From Pseudomonadota bacterium (GTDB taxonomy: Bacteria; Desulfobacterota; Desulfovibrionia; Desulfovibrionales; Desulfomicrobiaceae), in contig JAHIQM010000003.1 of assembly GCA_018902545.1 (NCBI GenBank), forward strand, positions 1-64,000: a stretch of 64,000 nucleotides of DNA. The letters run 5' to 3'. The stretch's first letter is position 1; each line of letters starts with the position of its first letter. Positions 8,914 through 16,748 of the stretch are shown one piece after another. A program made the position numbers and the translations under genes. The notes beneath the pieces were generated by a model. The model searched no databases. It saw only the letters and a program-made list of their open reading frames with translations, and had not been told where the DNA came from.

Positions 8914-10026
8914 TTACCCATTGGGATGCTTAAAATCTTTACATCCATTAATCCGAGATATTATAAATTTTCCAAATTCTTCTGTGATTTTAACCTTATC
9001 ATTGCCTCTATTTATTGTACCCAATGTAAATCCGCCTGCATTCGTAACTGGGACATCTTTAAATTTTTTTAAATATTCATTTAGAATTTCTTGTCGCTTA
9101 ATATCATGCTTCCACCATTCTTTACCGAATTCTACTGACATATTTCTTGCTTCTACATACCACGGCCATCTTTCAAGAAACGGATCATTTTCAATATCAG
9201 TCTTCGAAACGTGATAGATACCTCCCGTAACTATATAATACGAAAGGATTGAACCAGCTCCAACTGCTGTTGTTATAATTATATCGCCTTTCATTACCCC
9301 CTTGGGTTTTTTCTTTGAAAAATGTAAATTTTGATGCAGTGCAGAAAAGTCACACTGATCAGACAATAGGATCGGGGATTTGCTATGTCCTATTGGTTTT
9401 AAAAAATATTGTGGACTAGTATTCTTTTTATTTTCTACTGAGTATATTACATCTAAAATGTTACAATGTATTTTTGGACCTTGAGTCCACTCAGGATGAT
9501 CTTTTTCATACGATTCTGCAAACTGACAAGCTTTACAAATTTGATGATATGTGACCTCCTGATATTCTATAGAATTAAATGTTTCTTTAATAATACTATC
9601 TATCACCGTATTATCATGAATTTTTAAGCTATATTCATGATTATTGAATAAACCATTACGTGTAAAGTTAGCTGAACCAACAATCATTGATCGTTTTATA
9701 CCATTTATAGCGATGTAAATTTTTCCATGAAGCTTATTATTAATATGAATTTTTATTTTAATATTCGGATAAGTATGCTTAAAATATTCAAAAAAAAATT
9801 TTAAAACTTTAGGTTTTGTAATTTGCTCTGGATCAGATGGTTTAAATGTAGTTATTAATTCGACTTCTTTTGATTCTTCAAACGAAAATTCAGAAAGCAA
9901 TTCTTGAATATTATTCGCCAGGAATGGCGAAATAATAATAAGCTTATCCGATTGAGTTTTAAACAACTTCTTTAATTCATCAAAATGGGTGACGCCCGAA
10001 TTAGAAACCATTTTTATATCTATCAT
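8914..10026 (-). CDS. Phospholipase-D-type nuclease with EVE/PUA-like C-terminus
   Basis: Residues 15-150 form a PLD-like nuclease domain: KLIIISPFL, then KLHGKIYIA with H100-x-K102 and MIVGSANFTRNGL containing the Asn of the HKD motif. This arrangement resembles NgoFVII-type restriction endonucleases (family knowledge). From about 235, MKGDIIITTAVGAGSILSYYIVTGG and DPFLERWPWYVEARNM resemble an EVE/PUA-like domain of the kind that reads modified bases; this part is inference from pattern only. With a single HKD copy the enzyme should dimerise. The gene is very AT-rich compared with the chromosome. A modification-dependent or stand-alone restriction enzyme is the best guess. Confidence 0.65.
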   Translation of the reverse strand: MIDIKMVSNSGVTHFDELKKLFKTQSDKLIIISPFLANNIQELLSEFSFEESKEVELITTFKPSDPEQITKPKVLKFFFEYFKHTYPNIKIKIHINNKLHGKIYIAINGIKRSMIVGSANFTRNGLFNNHEYSLKIHDNTVIDSIIKETFNSIEYQEVTYHQICKACQFAESYEKDHPEWTQGPKIHCNILDVIYSVENKKNTSPQYFLKPIGHSKSPILLSDQCDFSALHQNLHFSKKKPKGVMKGDIIITTAVGAGSILSYYIVTGGIYHVSKTDIENDPFLERWPWYVEARNMSVEFGKEWWKHDIKRQEILNEYLKKFKDVPVTNAGGFTLGTINRGNDKVKITEEFGKFIISRINGCKDFKHPNG

Positions 10027-10118
10027 AACCGACTGGTGTTCCTTTTAAGCATAATACTAAAAATAAGCCGTGCGGTATCTGTGTTATGCATCCAATTGGC
10101 AGACAGCTAGAGAGCCTA

Positions 10119-10943
10119 TCATGGCAGCGTAATGCCCAACGTCAAGACGGCAGCTTTCAATGCCTGATATGCTGGCTGTGCGCTAGCAATGGATTGAATT
10201 GCTATACCCAGTACGTTGAACATAGTGAAAAGTTTCGTGTTATTTGGGGTGCTAGTTGACATCTGCAACATGCACTCATCAACGATTTCAAGAAGTTCTC
10301 TTCGCTCCTGTACACCAAGCGTGGACACATTTGAGAGAACATCACGAACTTGCTGAATGGCTGAAGATAGGGATGCACGATCATCGGGGTCAAGATTCTG
10401 TATGACATTAGCGGTTACGTTAGCGCCGGTTTGAACAGAACCAACTGCCCCATAAAAATTGTAGTGTTGCATCACTGCCCCGTTAGTTTTTTCTTCATCT
10501 TTGATAGAAAGAGAATCGACGTAAAGATCAACCTCTATGTCATGTTTTTCTGTGACAGCGCGATGAGCGTCGAGAAGTGAGGCAGATATGTTAACCCCAC
10601 TCCTGTGGGTGCGATCATCAAGAGAAGTTGTTAGTTCGATCATCAACTGATCAATACGTCTATGAATTTCACCCTTCAGATTATTACGGAGACTATTGAT
10701 CATTGGTTGCCCGAAGATTCGGTGTACGCGAACCAAACTTTCCCAAGCGATAATGGCTCGCACTTCCAGTTCGCGCTCGTGCGCCTGTTGGATCTGATTA
10801 ATCCATACACTCGAATTAAGCATTCCGCGTGCAGCAGCTTGTGAGTGGACTTGGCTCAATTCAAGAGAAAACAGCTTCTTACGCTCTGCCATCATGACTT
10901 CGACAAGTTTCTCAAATCGAGCTTGCATTGTTGTGTCGAGCAT
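10119..10943 (-). CDS. Unknown protein with GAVGSVQTG motif
   Basis: I do not recognise the 274-residue protein as a named family. Residues 1-125 are helical and coiled-coil-like (LVEVMMAERKKLFSLEL, QQAHERELEVRAIIAWESL). At about 157-180, HYNFYGAVGSVQTGANVTAN is a short Gly-rich beta-type segment that I have seen in several defence-island proteins of unknown role. The rest, DRASLSSAIQQVRDVLSNV and onward, is again helical. No membrane helix or catalytic motif is visible. The start ATG has AAGGGG about 10 bases upstream. It lies 69 bases downstream of the next unknown gene on the same strand, so the two are probably one unit. Confidence 0.6.
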   Translation of the reverse strand: MLDTTMQARFEKLVEVMMAERKKLFSLELSQVHSQAAARGMLNSSVWINQIQQAHERELEVRAIIAWESLVRVHRIFGQPMINSLRNNLKGEIHRRIDQLMIELTTSLDDRTHRSGVNISASLLDAHRAVTEKHDIEVDLYVDSLSIKDEEKTNGAVMQHYNFYGAVGSVQTGANVTANVIQNLDPDDRASLSSAIQQVRDVLSNVSTLGVQERRELLEIVDECMLQMSTSTPNNTKLFTMFNVLGIAIQSIASAQPAYQALKAAVLTLGITLP

Positions 10944-11012
10944 TCGCGGGTACCCCTTGAAAATCTCAGCATGCCCTTCAACTACGGCAATGTTGCATAA
11001 GTGGAATTGCCA

Positions 11013-11438
11013 TTAGGCGAAAGGGGTTTGCTCTCCCCGTTCTTCGATGTCCGCAGATACTGTTATTGGCCTGAATCCCTTGAACTTGTACACTCTCTTT
11101 GTAATTCGCCTGCCTGCGCCAGAGGCACCAAGAGTCAGGCTTTCCTCGGACGTCTTCAAACCTAATGCTCCTTCACCTGATGAATCATAGTATTCTTCAA
11201 TTTCAACATCTTCAGCGTTGTCTATCCGACGAGCAATTGCAAGTTCTTGCTCAACTCTGGCTTTTCCTTGCAATACACGCGTCTCGATATCCTGTCGGAT
11301 GGCCTCTTCCTCAAGTTTTGCCGTCGTTACAGTCTTCGATTTGGCATCCGTCGTAAAGGACTCGATCGCTGTATCCAAAGCTTTGCGTATTAGGTAGCCA
11401 CTTGGATTAATGGCGAATTTGACGATCTCGATCGACAT
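11013..11438 (-). CDS. Unknown coiled-coil protein
   Basis: This 141-residue protein has no recognised domain. Residues 35-75 (AKLEEEAIRQDIETRVLQ and onward) should form a long charged helix or coiled coil, followed by an acidic EDVEIEEYYD stretch, a Gly/Ser-rich linker and a basic RRITKRVYKFKGFRPI segment. The start ATG has AAGGAGAG at good spacing, so it is probably a real gene. It precedes the GAVGSVQTG protein and may act with it. It is the last clear gene before the island boundary at 12046. Confidence 0.6.
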   Translation of the reverse strand: MSIEIVKFAINPSGYLIRKALDTAIESFTTDAKSKTVTTAKLEEEAIRQDIETRVLQGKARVEQELAIARRIDNAEDVEIEEYYDSSGEGALGLKTSEESLTLGASGAGRRITKRVYKFKGFRPITVSADIEERGEQTPFA

Positions 11439-11996
11439 GGTTTCTCTCCTTGTCAGGATAGTTTTAGCATCCAGATACTGCTAAAATAGCAACCCTTGTT
11501 TTTTTGGGAATTACTACTCATCCAGCTAATTATTTGTCAATGATAATAGCATTTTATTTGGGCAATTATCCGCGTTGCCTCGATCTCCGATCGGCGGTAA
11601 AGTTAAATTCGTATTCTTGCTGAAGTCAGTTTCATGTTTGGTTTGTGATCGCATCTTGAAACAAGTACACAAGCGGACCACTCCACGCATAACTGGCTGA
11701 TAAATAGCACTTTCTTTCGATGATTGGAAATGGTTTTGAAAACTGCTGTTTGAAATACGACCCAATCAACAATGCGATTGCTTTCAATCCTCCATAATGG
11801 CGGCAGTTCAGGTCCCCTGTAACTCTCCACTCGGTTCGCGTGTCCGCTATGTGTCCGTTTTCTCAACGACACCATGCTAACTCACTGATATTCCAGAACG
11901 CTATGCACACTATGCGCACAAACAAACAGTTGAGAATTCGAAGAGTTTTACTCAATAATTTTATAATGTTATATATAAATCCAGGCCGACAACTCC
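11439..11996. other. Gene-free stretch next to the island edge
   Basis: About 560 bases between the last island gene and the tRNA-Ala remnant. Short minus-strand ORFs (for example 11603-11875) have no ribosome site, no recognisable motif and overlap one another, so I do not call them. No integrase or excisionase gene is visible here. The stretch just before the attachment site is AT-rich. Confidence 0.5.
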
Positions 11997-12046
11997 CTTG
12001 AATGGCATTCAAGAGGTCCGCGGTTCGATCCCGCGTAGCTCCACCA
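11997..12046 (+). repeat. tRNA-Ala(GGC) 3' half: probable attachment site of the island
   Basis: These 50 bases match the anticodon arm, T arm and acceptor 3' strand of a bacterial tRNA-Ala: CTTGAATGGCATTCAAG with the GGC anticodon, the T arm CGCGGTTCGATCCCGCG, and TAGCTCCACCA. The 5' half (D arm and acceptor 5' strand) is absent, so it cannot make a tRNA. Integrating elements that use a tRNA 3' end leave exactly such a duplicate at their far end. The intact gene should then lie to the left, outside the window, on the same strand. Confidence 0.85.
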
Positions 12047-12088
12047 CTTAAACGCTTAAAAAACAATAGTTTACTTGAATGCCAAAAA

Positions 12089-12120
12089 CAAAAAAACCGT
12101 CATGAATGACGGCTTTTTTG
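12089..12120 (+). terminator. Bidirectional terminator after the tRNA-Ala remnant
   Basis: AAAAAACCGTCAT and ATGACGGCTTTTTT form a 7-bp GC-rich stem with A and T runs on either side. It probably was the terminator of the original tRNA-Ala transcript. It can also end transcripts from the minus-strand gene at 12280. Confidence 0.8.
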
Positions 12121-12279
12121 TTTTGTGTCCGGCAGGTCAGGAATACTCCGGCAGAAGGTTGTGAATTTCGGGATGCGTGCCGGACAAAAAAGATGGTTCA
12201 AGATTGTTCTGGCCATCTTTCTCGTCATTTTTTTCCTCAAAATCCCAAGAGATTCTGGGCCTCTGCTCGTTGTGCTGCT

Positions 12280-13992
12280 TTAGAGGGAAAAACCGGCGGC
12301 GGTGATGGCCGCCATGCCGCCCTCGACGCTGACCACATTTTTGTAGCCGTGATGGACCAGGGTGATCAGGGCCTCGTAGGCCCGGGCTCCGGTGTTGCAC
12401 ACGAGGACGACGGCTTTGTCTTCTGGCAGTTCGCTCAGGCGGTCGGCCAGTTCGCCTTGGGGAATGTTCTCCCATTGACCGGGGTGGCGGGCCAGAAGCT
12501 CCGCGGCGTCGGCCCGTTCGCGGCAGTCCAGGAAAATGCGCCCATTATTGGCCCGGTGCTCCCAGAGGGCGGCGAACTCGTCGGCCTGGATGCCGCGGTT
12601 GAGTCCGTCCAGGACGTTCTCCGCCGCAGCTCCCAGGGTGTTGAGGATGTCGAAAGCCGAGGCGAAGGGTGGGGAATAGGCCATTTCCAATCCGGCCAGG
12701 TCCCCGGCGGTGGGACCCTCCGACAACAGAGCGGCCACGGTGTTGACGCGCCCGACCAGCGCATCTCCCGCCTGGCCGAAACCCTGCATGCCAAGTACGC
12801 GCCCGGTGCTGCGCTCGACCACGAGTTCCAGACTCATGAGCCGCTTGTCCGGGTGGAAATGGGCCCGATCGAGCTGGGTGACATGCACGCAGACGGCGTC
12901 GTAGCCCGCAGCACGGGCGGCAGACAGGGTCATGCCGGTACCGGAAGCGGTAGCGTCGAAGAGGCCCACGCACCAGGAGCCCACTGCTCCCCGAAATCGC
13001 GCGGCCCCTCCCGCCAGGTTGGTGCCGATGACCCGCCCTTGGCGGTTGGCTACGGAGCCCAGAGGGAGATAGAAAGGTTTGCCCGTTAGGGCGTTCGTGA
13101 TTTCCACACAATCACCGCCTGCAAGGATGTCCGGATCGCTGGTGCGCAGGAATTCGTCCACGCGAATGCCTCCACGTTCCGAAACGTCCAGTCCGGCATC
13201 CCTTGCCAGGTCCGAATTGGGACGCACGCCGACGGAGACGATGACCAACTGCGCTTCAAGAACTCCGCTGCCCGTTGCCACGCGGGCGACCCGCCCGTCG
13301 GGACCGGCTTCGAGGGCCTGCAGCGATTCTCCCAGGCGGAACGACACACCTTTGCCCTCCATGGTGCGCTGCGCCATGCGAGCCAGATTGGTTCCGGCGA
13401 CTCCCGGCAGGACCTGGTCCCGCAGTTCCAGCACAGTGACCTCCACGCCCCACATGTCGGATAGGGCCACAGCCATTTCGAGTCCGATGAAGCCCGCGCC
13501 TACAATGACGGCTCGGCGCACACCACCCGCCGTGACCAGGTTGCGGATATCCTGGGCCGCCTCCAGACTGTGGATCGAAAAGACTCCGGGCAGCTCTGAC
13601 CCCGGCACGTTCAAGCGATTGGCCCTGCTGCCGGTAGCCAGTACCAGCTTGTCGTAGGCAATCGTTTCTTCGCGTCCGCTCGGAAGATGACGAAGGGTCA
13701 CGGTCCGGGCATTTCGGTCGATGGCCAGCGCTTCGGTCTCGGTGCGCACGTCCACGCCCTTGGTGGAGCGGAAGAAATGTTCGTCTCTGATCATGTGGAA
13801 GGCGGTGCTCCGCAGTTCGGCCACGTCGCTCACCTCCCCGGACACGAAAAAAGGGATGCCGCAGCCGCCAAAGGAGATGATTTTGGCCCGATCGACCATG
13901 GTCACCCGCCCACCGGGCTCAAGACGCTTGTAACGGGCTGCAGCCTTGGGGCCAAGAGCCACGCCGCCGATGATGACGACATGCCGGCTCAC
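12280..13992 (-). CDS. CoA-disulfide reductase-like FAD oxidoreductase with C-terminal rhodanese domain
   Basis: The 570-residue protein is a pyridine-nucleotide-disulfide oxidoreductase. VVIIGGVALGPKAAAR is the FAD dinucleotide site, FGGCGIPFFVSGEV carries the single active Cys of the CoA-disulfide reductase type (SxxxCxIPY-like), and VIVGAGFIGLEMA is the NAD(P)H site. ILAGGDCVEI is the second FAD motif. From about 475 a rhodanese domain ends with VLVCNTGARAYEA, whose Cys is the expected persulfide carrier. Fused forms reduce CoA disulfide, persulfides or sulfur (family knowledge). The GTG at 13992 overlaps the upstream Usp stop as GTGA, so the two genes are coupled. The open frame continues upstream through the Usp gene, but that extension is not coding. 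Confidence 0.85.
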   Translation of the reverse strand: MSRHVVIIGGVALGPKAAARYKRLEPGGRVTMVDRAKIISFGGCGIPFFVSGEVSDVAELRSTAFHMIRDEHFFRSTKGVDVRTETEALAIDRNARTVTLRHLPSGREETIAYDKLVLATGSRANRLNVPGSELPGVFSIHSLEAAQDIRNLVTAGGVRRAVIVGAGFIGLEMAVALSDMWGVEVTVLELRDQVLPGVAGTNLARMAQRTMEGKGVSFRLGESLQALEAGPDGRVARVATGSGVLEAQLVIVSVGVRPNSDLARDAGLDVSERGGIRVDEFLRTSDPDILAGGDCVEITNALTGKPFYLPLGSVANRQGRVIGTNLAGGAARFRGAVGSWCVGLFDATASGTGMTLSAARAAGYDAVCVHVTQLDRAHFHPDKRLMSLELVVERSTGRVLGMQGFGQAGDALVGRVNTVAALLSEGPTAGDLAGLEMAYSPPFASAFDILNTLGAAAENVLDGLNRGIQADEFAALWEHRANNGRIFLDCRERADAAELLARHPGQWENIPQGELADRLSELPEDKAVVLVCNTGARAYEALITLVHHGYKNVVSVEGGMAAITAAGFSL

Positions 13993-14906
13993 AGCGCGCC
14001 TCTGCGGGCCATTGCCGCGCCCGGTATTTTCTGCGTCGCCAAGGCCTGGGGGCCAGCCAGCAGCACCGCGTAGCGTGCGCCGTCGAGTACGCGAGCGGCC
14101 ACGGATGGCTCCGTCCCTCCCGCGACTCCGTATTCGTCCGTGGCCAGCACCACGAGATCGGCGCCGTATTCGCGGGCGTCTTTTATGATCTCTCGGGCAG
14201 GCTCGCCTTCGCGCACGCCGGTGGTTACCGGTCGGCGCAGGACGCAGCCCAGGTTGACGAGGCGCTCTGCGGCCCTGTTGATCATCTTGGACAGGGCGGA
14301 CGCTGGGGGCAGGGGAGCCCCATGGGGCAAGGCGATGGGGTGAAAGGCGCGCAAATCGGCTACGCCAGCCTCGGCCATCTGATTGGCAAGGGCCATGAGG
14401 GGTGTGGATGCATAGGAAAAGTTCGTGACCGTCAGCACGCGGCGGAAGTTTCCGTTGAAGGCGACTCCACCGGCAGGGGCGATCAGGACCGGGCAGGAAG
14501 CGTTGCGAGCCACGATGAGAGCCGCGTCGTCCATGGAATTTCCGAGTTCTTGACGACACCGTTCAGCGTCGCCGTGGCCGCCCATGACTATGAGGTCGGG
14601 TGCCATCAGGCGCAGGGCCTTCTGGACCTCCACATGCAGAAAACCGGATTCGATCATCACGTCCGCCGTGAGTCCAGCGGGCATGACCCGGCGGCAGAGA
14701 TCTTCGACGCAGTCCCGCCTTACGGCAAGATCCTCCTCGCCCGGGAGTTGCAGCACGCACGAACCCTCGCGGTTCAAGGGCGCGCTGACATGCAGGACCG
14801 CGAATCCCGCGCCATGCTTCGCGGCCAGTAGAGCCCCGAATTTGACGGCGGATTCACAGGTCTCTTCCTCTTTTCCGGTAATGCCCGCAAACACCAGTCT
14901 GAACAT
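13989..14906 (-). CDS. Tandem universal stress protein (UspA family)
   Basis: Two Usp domains lie in 305 residues. The first begins MFRLVFAGITGKEEE and contains DLIVMGGHGDAERCRQELGNS, the G-x2-G-x9-G nucleotide-binding type loop; the second has ADLVVLATDEYG without a clean loop, so ATP may bind only in the first. The ATG at 14906 is preceded by AAAGGAGGG. It is the first gene of a two-gene operon with the CoA-disulfide reductase, divergent from the sigma-54 activator at 15159. A sigma-54 promoter lies about 100 bases upstream. A role in redox or sulfur stress is inferred from the partner gene. Confidence 0.85.
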   Translation of the reverse strand: MFRLVFAGITGKEEETCESAVKFGALLAAKHGAGFAVLHVSAPLNREGSCVLQLPGEEDLAVRRDCVEDLCRRVMPAGLTADVMIESGFLHVEVQKALRLMAPDLIVMGGHGDAERCRQELGNSMDDAALIVARNASCPVLIAPAGGVAFNGNFRRVLTVTNFSYASTPLMALANQMAEAGVADLRAFHPIALPHGAPLPPASALSKMINRAAERLVNLGCVLRRPVTTGVREGEPAREIIKDAREYGADLVVLATDEYGVAGGTEPSVAARVLDGARYAVLLAGPQALATQKIPGAAMARRGAL

Positions 14907-15006
14907 GCGCCCTCCTTTCCTGCCCGTATACGGCCGTGATTACCTCGCCATATCCAATAGCTGGCGCGAGCGCTCGACCCTCGCACGTCATCCAGTCCAG
15001 TCAGCA

Positions 15007-15024
15007 AAGCATCAGCCGTGCCGT
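15007..15024 (-). promoter_or_regulatory. Sigma-54 promoter of the usp operon
   Basis: Read on the minus strand the site is CGGCACGGCTGATGCT. It has GGCACG at -24 and TGC at -12, with the required GG-N10-GC spacing, against the consensus TGGCACG-N4-TTGCW. It lies 100 bases before the Usp start and about 70 bases from the palindromic operator at 15092-15128. Confidence 0.7.
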
Positions 15025-15091
15025 ACGGAAAAAATCAATCGTTCCAGTATGATTGACTTATTCAGAGAGAGGGATAGAGCAGAGATGGGCT

Positions 15092-15128
15092 TAAAATACG
15101 CCCAAAATACGCTTTAGGGCGTATTTTA
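15092..15128. promoter_or_regulatory. Palindromic operator (enhancer) between usp operon and its activator
   Basis: TAAAATACGCCC and GGGCGTATTTTA form a perfect 12-base inverted repeat with 13 bases between, and the spacer contains a third AAAATACGC. The position upstream of a sigma-54 promoter and 31 bases before the activator gene suits an activator binding site, possibly also autoregulation. A related site occurs at 16605-16621. Confidence 0.7.
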
Positions 15129-15158
15129 TGCCCGCTTGAACCAACACGGAGACATCTC

Positions 15159-16478
15159 ATGAATTTTCTGCGCGACATTTCCTGTGAACAAATCATGGAC
15201 AGCTTGGCCGACGGCGTTTTCACCGTGGATCTGGAATGGCGCATTACCTTTTTCAACCGCGCGGCCAGCGCCATCACAGGGGTGCCGCGAGGGGAAGCCA
15301 TGGGGCGCAAGTGCTGGGAAGTGTTCCGTTCAAGCATCTGTGACGGATATTGCGCCTTGAAGGCCGCCCTTGAGGCCGGGGAGAGCCGAGGAAACCGTTC
15401 CCTTTTCTTCGTGCGGGCCGACGGGACCAAGGTGCCCATCAGCATTAGCGCCGCCCCCCTTCGCGACCGACGTGGGCGGACCGTGGGCGGGGTGGAGACG
15501 TTTCGCGATCTCTCGGCCCTGCGCATGATGCAGAAGAAGCTCGACTCCCTGTACTGCCTCGACGACATCCTGACTCGCAGCCCATCCTTCAGGCGCACTC
15601 TTGGCATTCTGCCCCAGATTGCGGCCAGTGGTTCCACTGTGCTGATCACCGGGGAGTCTGGTACTGGAAAGGAATTGGTCGCCCGTGCCATCCACAACCT
15701 GAGCCCGCGCGCCGGCAAGCCTTTCGTGGCCGTCAATTGCGGGGCCCTGCCCGAAAATCTGCTGGAAAGCGAGCTTTTCGGTCACAAGGCCGGAGCCTTC
15801 ACCGACGCCAGGCGCGACAAGCCCGGACGCTTCCAACTCGCCGACAAAGGCACCCTCTTTCTGGACGAAATCGGCGACATGCCCCTGGCCTTGCAGGTCA
15901 AGATCCTGCGCGCCCTGCAGGACAAGGTTGTCGATCCCCTTGGCGCGGTGGCGGGCGTGCCGGTCAACGTACGCATCATTGCCGCCACGAATCGAGATCT
16001 GGAGGAGATGGTCGGCCGCCAGGCCTTCCGCAGCGATCTCTACTACAGGCTGAACGTAGTGCGTCTGGTCTTGCCGCCGCTGCGCCAGAGGGCGGAGGAC
16101 GTTCCGCTCCTGGCTGGACATTTCATCGAGCGCCAGAACGCCCTGACGGGCAAGGATGTGCGCGGCCTGGCCCCCGAGGTGCTTCAGTTGCTCATGCGCC
16201 ACCCCTTTCCCGGCAATGTGCGCGAATTGGAAAACATCATCGAGTACGCGTTCATCCTCTGTCCGGGTGGGCGCATCGAACAGGAACACCTGCCCGAAGG
16301 CCTGGCCGCACGCGGGGATCAACTCCAGCAGGCATCGCTTTGCGGAACGCTTCAGGCCATCAAGTGCCGCGCTGCCGCCGAGGCGCTGGTCCGCAACGGC
16401 GGGCGCGTCATGGCCACCTGCCGGGAGCTCGGGATTTCAAAGGACACTCTGCGGCGGCTTCTGAACCGAGAGCCGTGA
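15159..16478 (+). CDS. Sigma-54-dependent activator with Cys-rich PAS domain and GAFTDA loop
   Basis: The 439 residues hold a PAS domain (10-120), an AAA+ core (about 135-370) and a Fis-type HTH (ATCRELGISKDTLRRLL). Walker A is GESGTGKE at 165-172 and Walker B FLDEIG at 234-239. The sigma-54-contact loop reads GAFTDA (212-217) rather than GAFTGA. The PAS part has Cys52, Cys61 and Cys65 in a CWEVF-x4-CDGYC pattern, which suggests redox or metal sensing (inference). It has no receiver domain. It is flanked by two sigma-54 promoters with shared operators, so it probably controls the Usp/CoA-disulfide reductase operon and the NifX-like gene. Confidence 0.9.
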   Translation: MNFLRDISCEQIMDSLADGVFTVDLEWRITFFNRAASAITGVPRGEAMGRKCWEVFRSSICDGYCALKAALEAGESRGNRSLFFVRADGTKVPISISAAPLRDRRGRTVGGVETFRDLSALRMMQKKLDSLYCLDDILTRSPSFRRTLGILPQIAASGSTVLITGESGTGKELVARAIHNLSPRAGKPFVAVNCGALPENLLESELFGHKAGAFTDARRDKPGRFQLADKGTLFLDEIGDMPLALQVKILRALQDKVVDPLGAVAGVPVNVRIIAATNRDLEEMVGRQAFRSDLYYRLNVVRLVLPPLRQRAEDVPLLAGHFIERQNALTGKDVRGLAPEVLQLLMRHPFPGNVRELENIIEYAFILCPGGRIEQEHLPEGLAARGDQLQQASLCGTLQAIKCRAAAEALVRNGGRVMATCRELGISKDTLRRLLNREP

Positions 16479-16604
16479 TGCCGAACCTTGACCCGCGCTT
16501 ATGACCAGCCGCTGAGCGTTTCTTCTCGGCCACCGTATTCTGGCTGGCGAGGGCTCCCTCATCCCGGAGTCTTGCGGGCAGTGGCCCGTCAGGATTACGG
16601 AAGT

Positions 16605-16621
16605 GGGCGTAAAATTCGCCC
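16605..16621. promoter_or_regulatory. Palindromic operator upstream of the NifX-like gene
   Basis: GGGCGTAAAATTCGCCC is a palindrome whose GGGCG/CGCCC arms match those of the operator at 15092-15128. It lies about 60 bases before the -24 element of the sigma-54 promoter at 16681, the usual place for an activator site. Confidence 0.65.
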
Positions 16622-16680
16622 ATTCGTTTCTATGCCTCCTCTCTGCATTCGCAACCTGCCGGAATGCAAGCTCATCTGCA

Positions 16681-16696
16681 TGGCATGAATTCTGCC
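16681..16696 (+). promoter_or_regulatory. Sigma-54 promoter of the NifX-like gene
   Basis: TGGCATGAATTCTGCC has GG-N10-GC spacing and six of seven bases of the -24 box TGGCACG, with TGC at -12. It lies about 55 bases before the ATG at 16749. Confidence 0.65.
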
Positions 16697-16748
16697 TAAG
16701 GGGCCTAAGGACGTAACGCGTCCTGTCCATTGCGGCGGAGAAATTACG

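Noticed and set aside
11526-11875. Two overlapping minus-strand ORFs next to the island edge
   Set aside because: They overlap in different frames, have no ribosome site and show no integrase-like residues.
11863-12066. Minus-strand ORF (GATRDRTADLLNAIQG...) across the tRNA-Ala fragment
   Set aside because: It is the antisense translation of a tRNA 3' end, a well-known false gene pattern.
12106-13089. 327-residue plus-strand ORF
   Set aside because: Complete overlap with the oxidoreductase gene on the other strand; low-complexity GC-rich shadow without motifs. Similar long antisense ORFs (for example 19018-20130, 20670-21785, 35104-36477, 53288-54706) were rejected for the same reason.
13993-14559. 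Long N-terminal extension of the CoA-disulfide reductase frame
   Set aside because: The extension is the shadow of the Usp gene in another frame; the GTG at 13992 gives the normal FAD-domain start.
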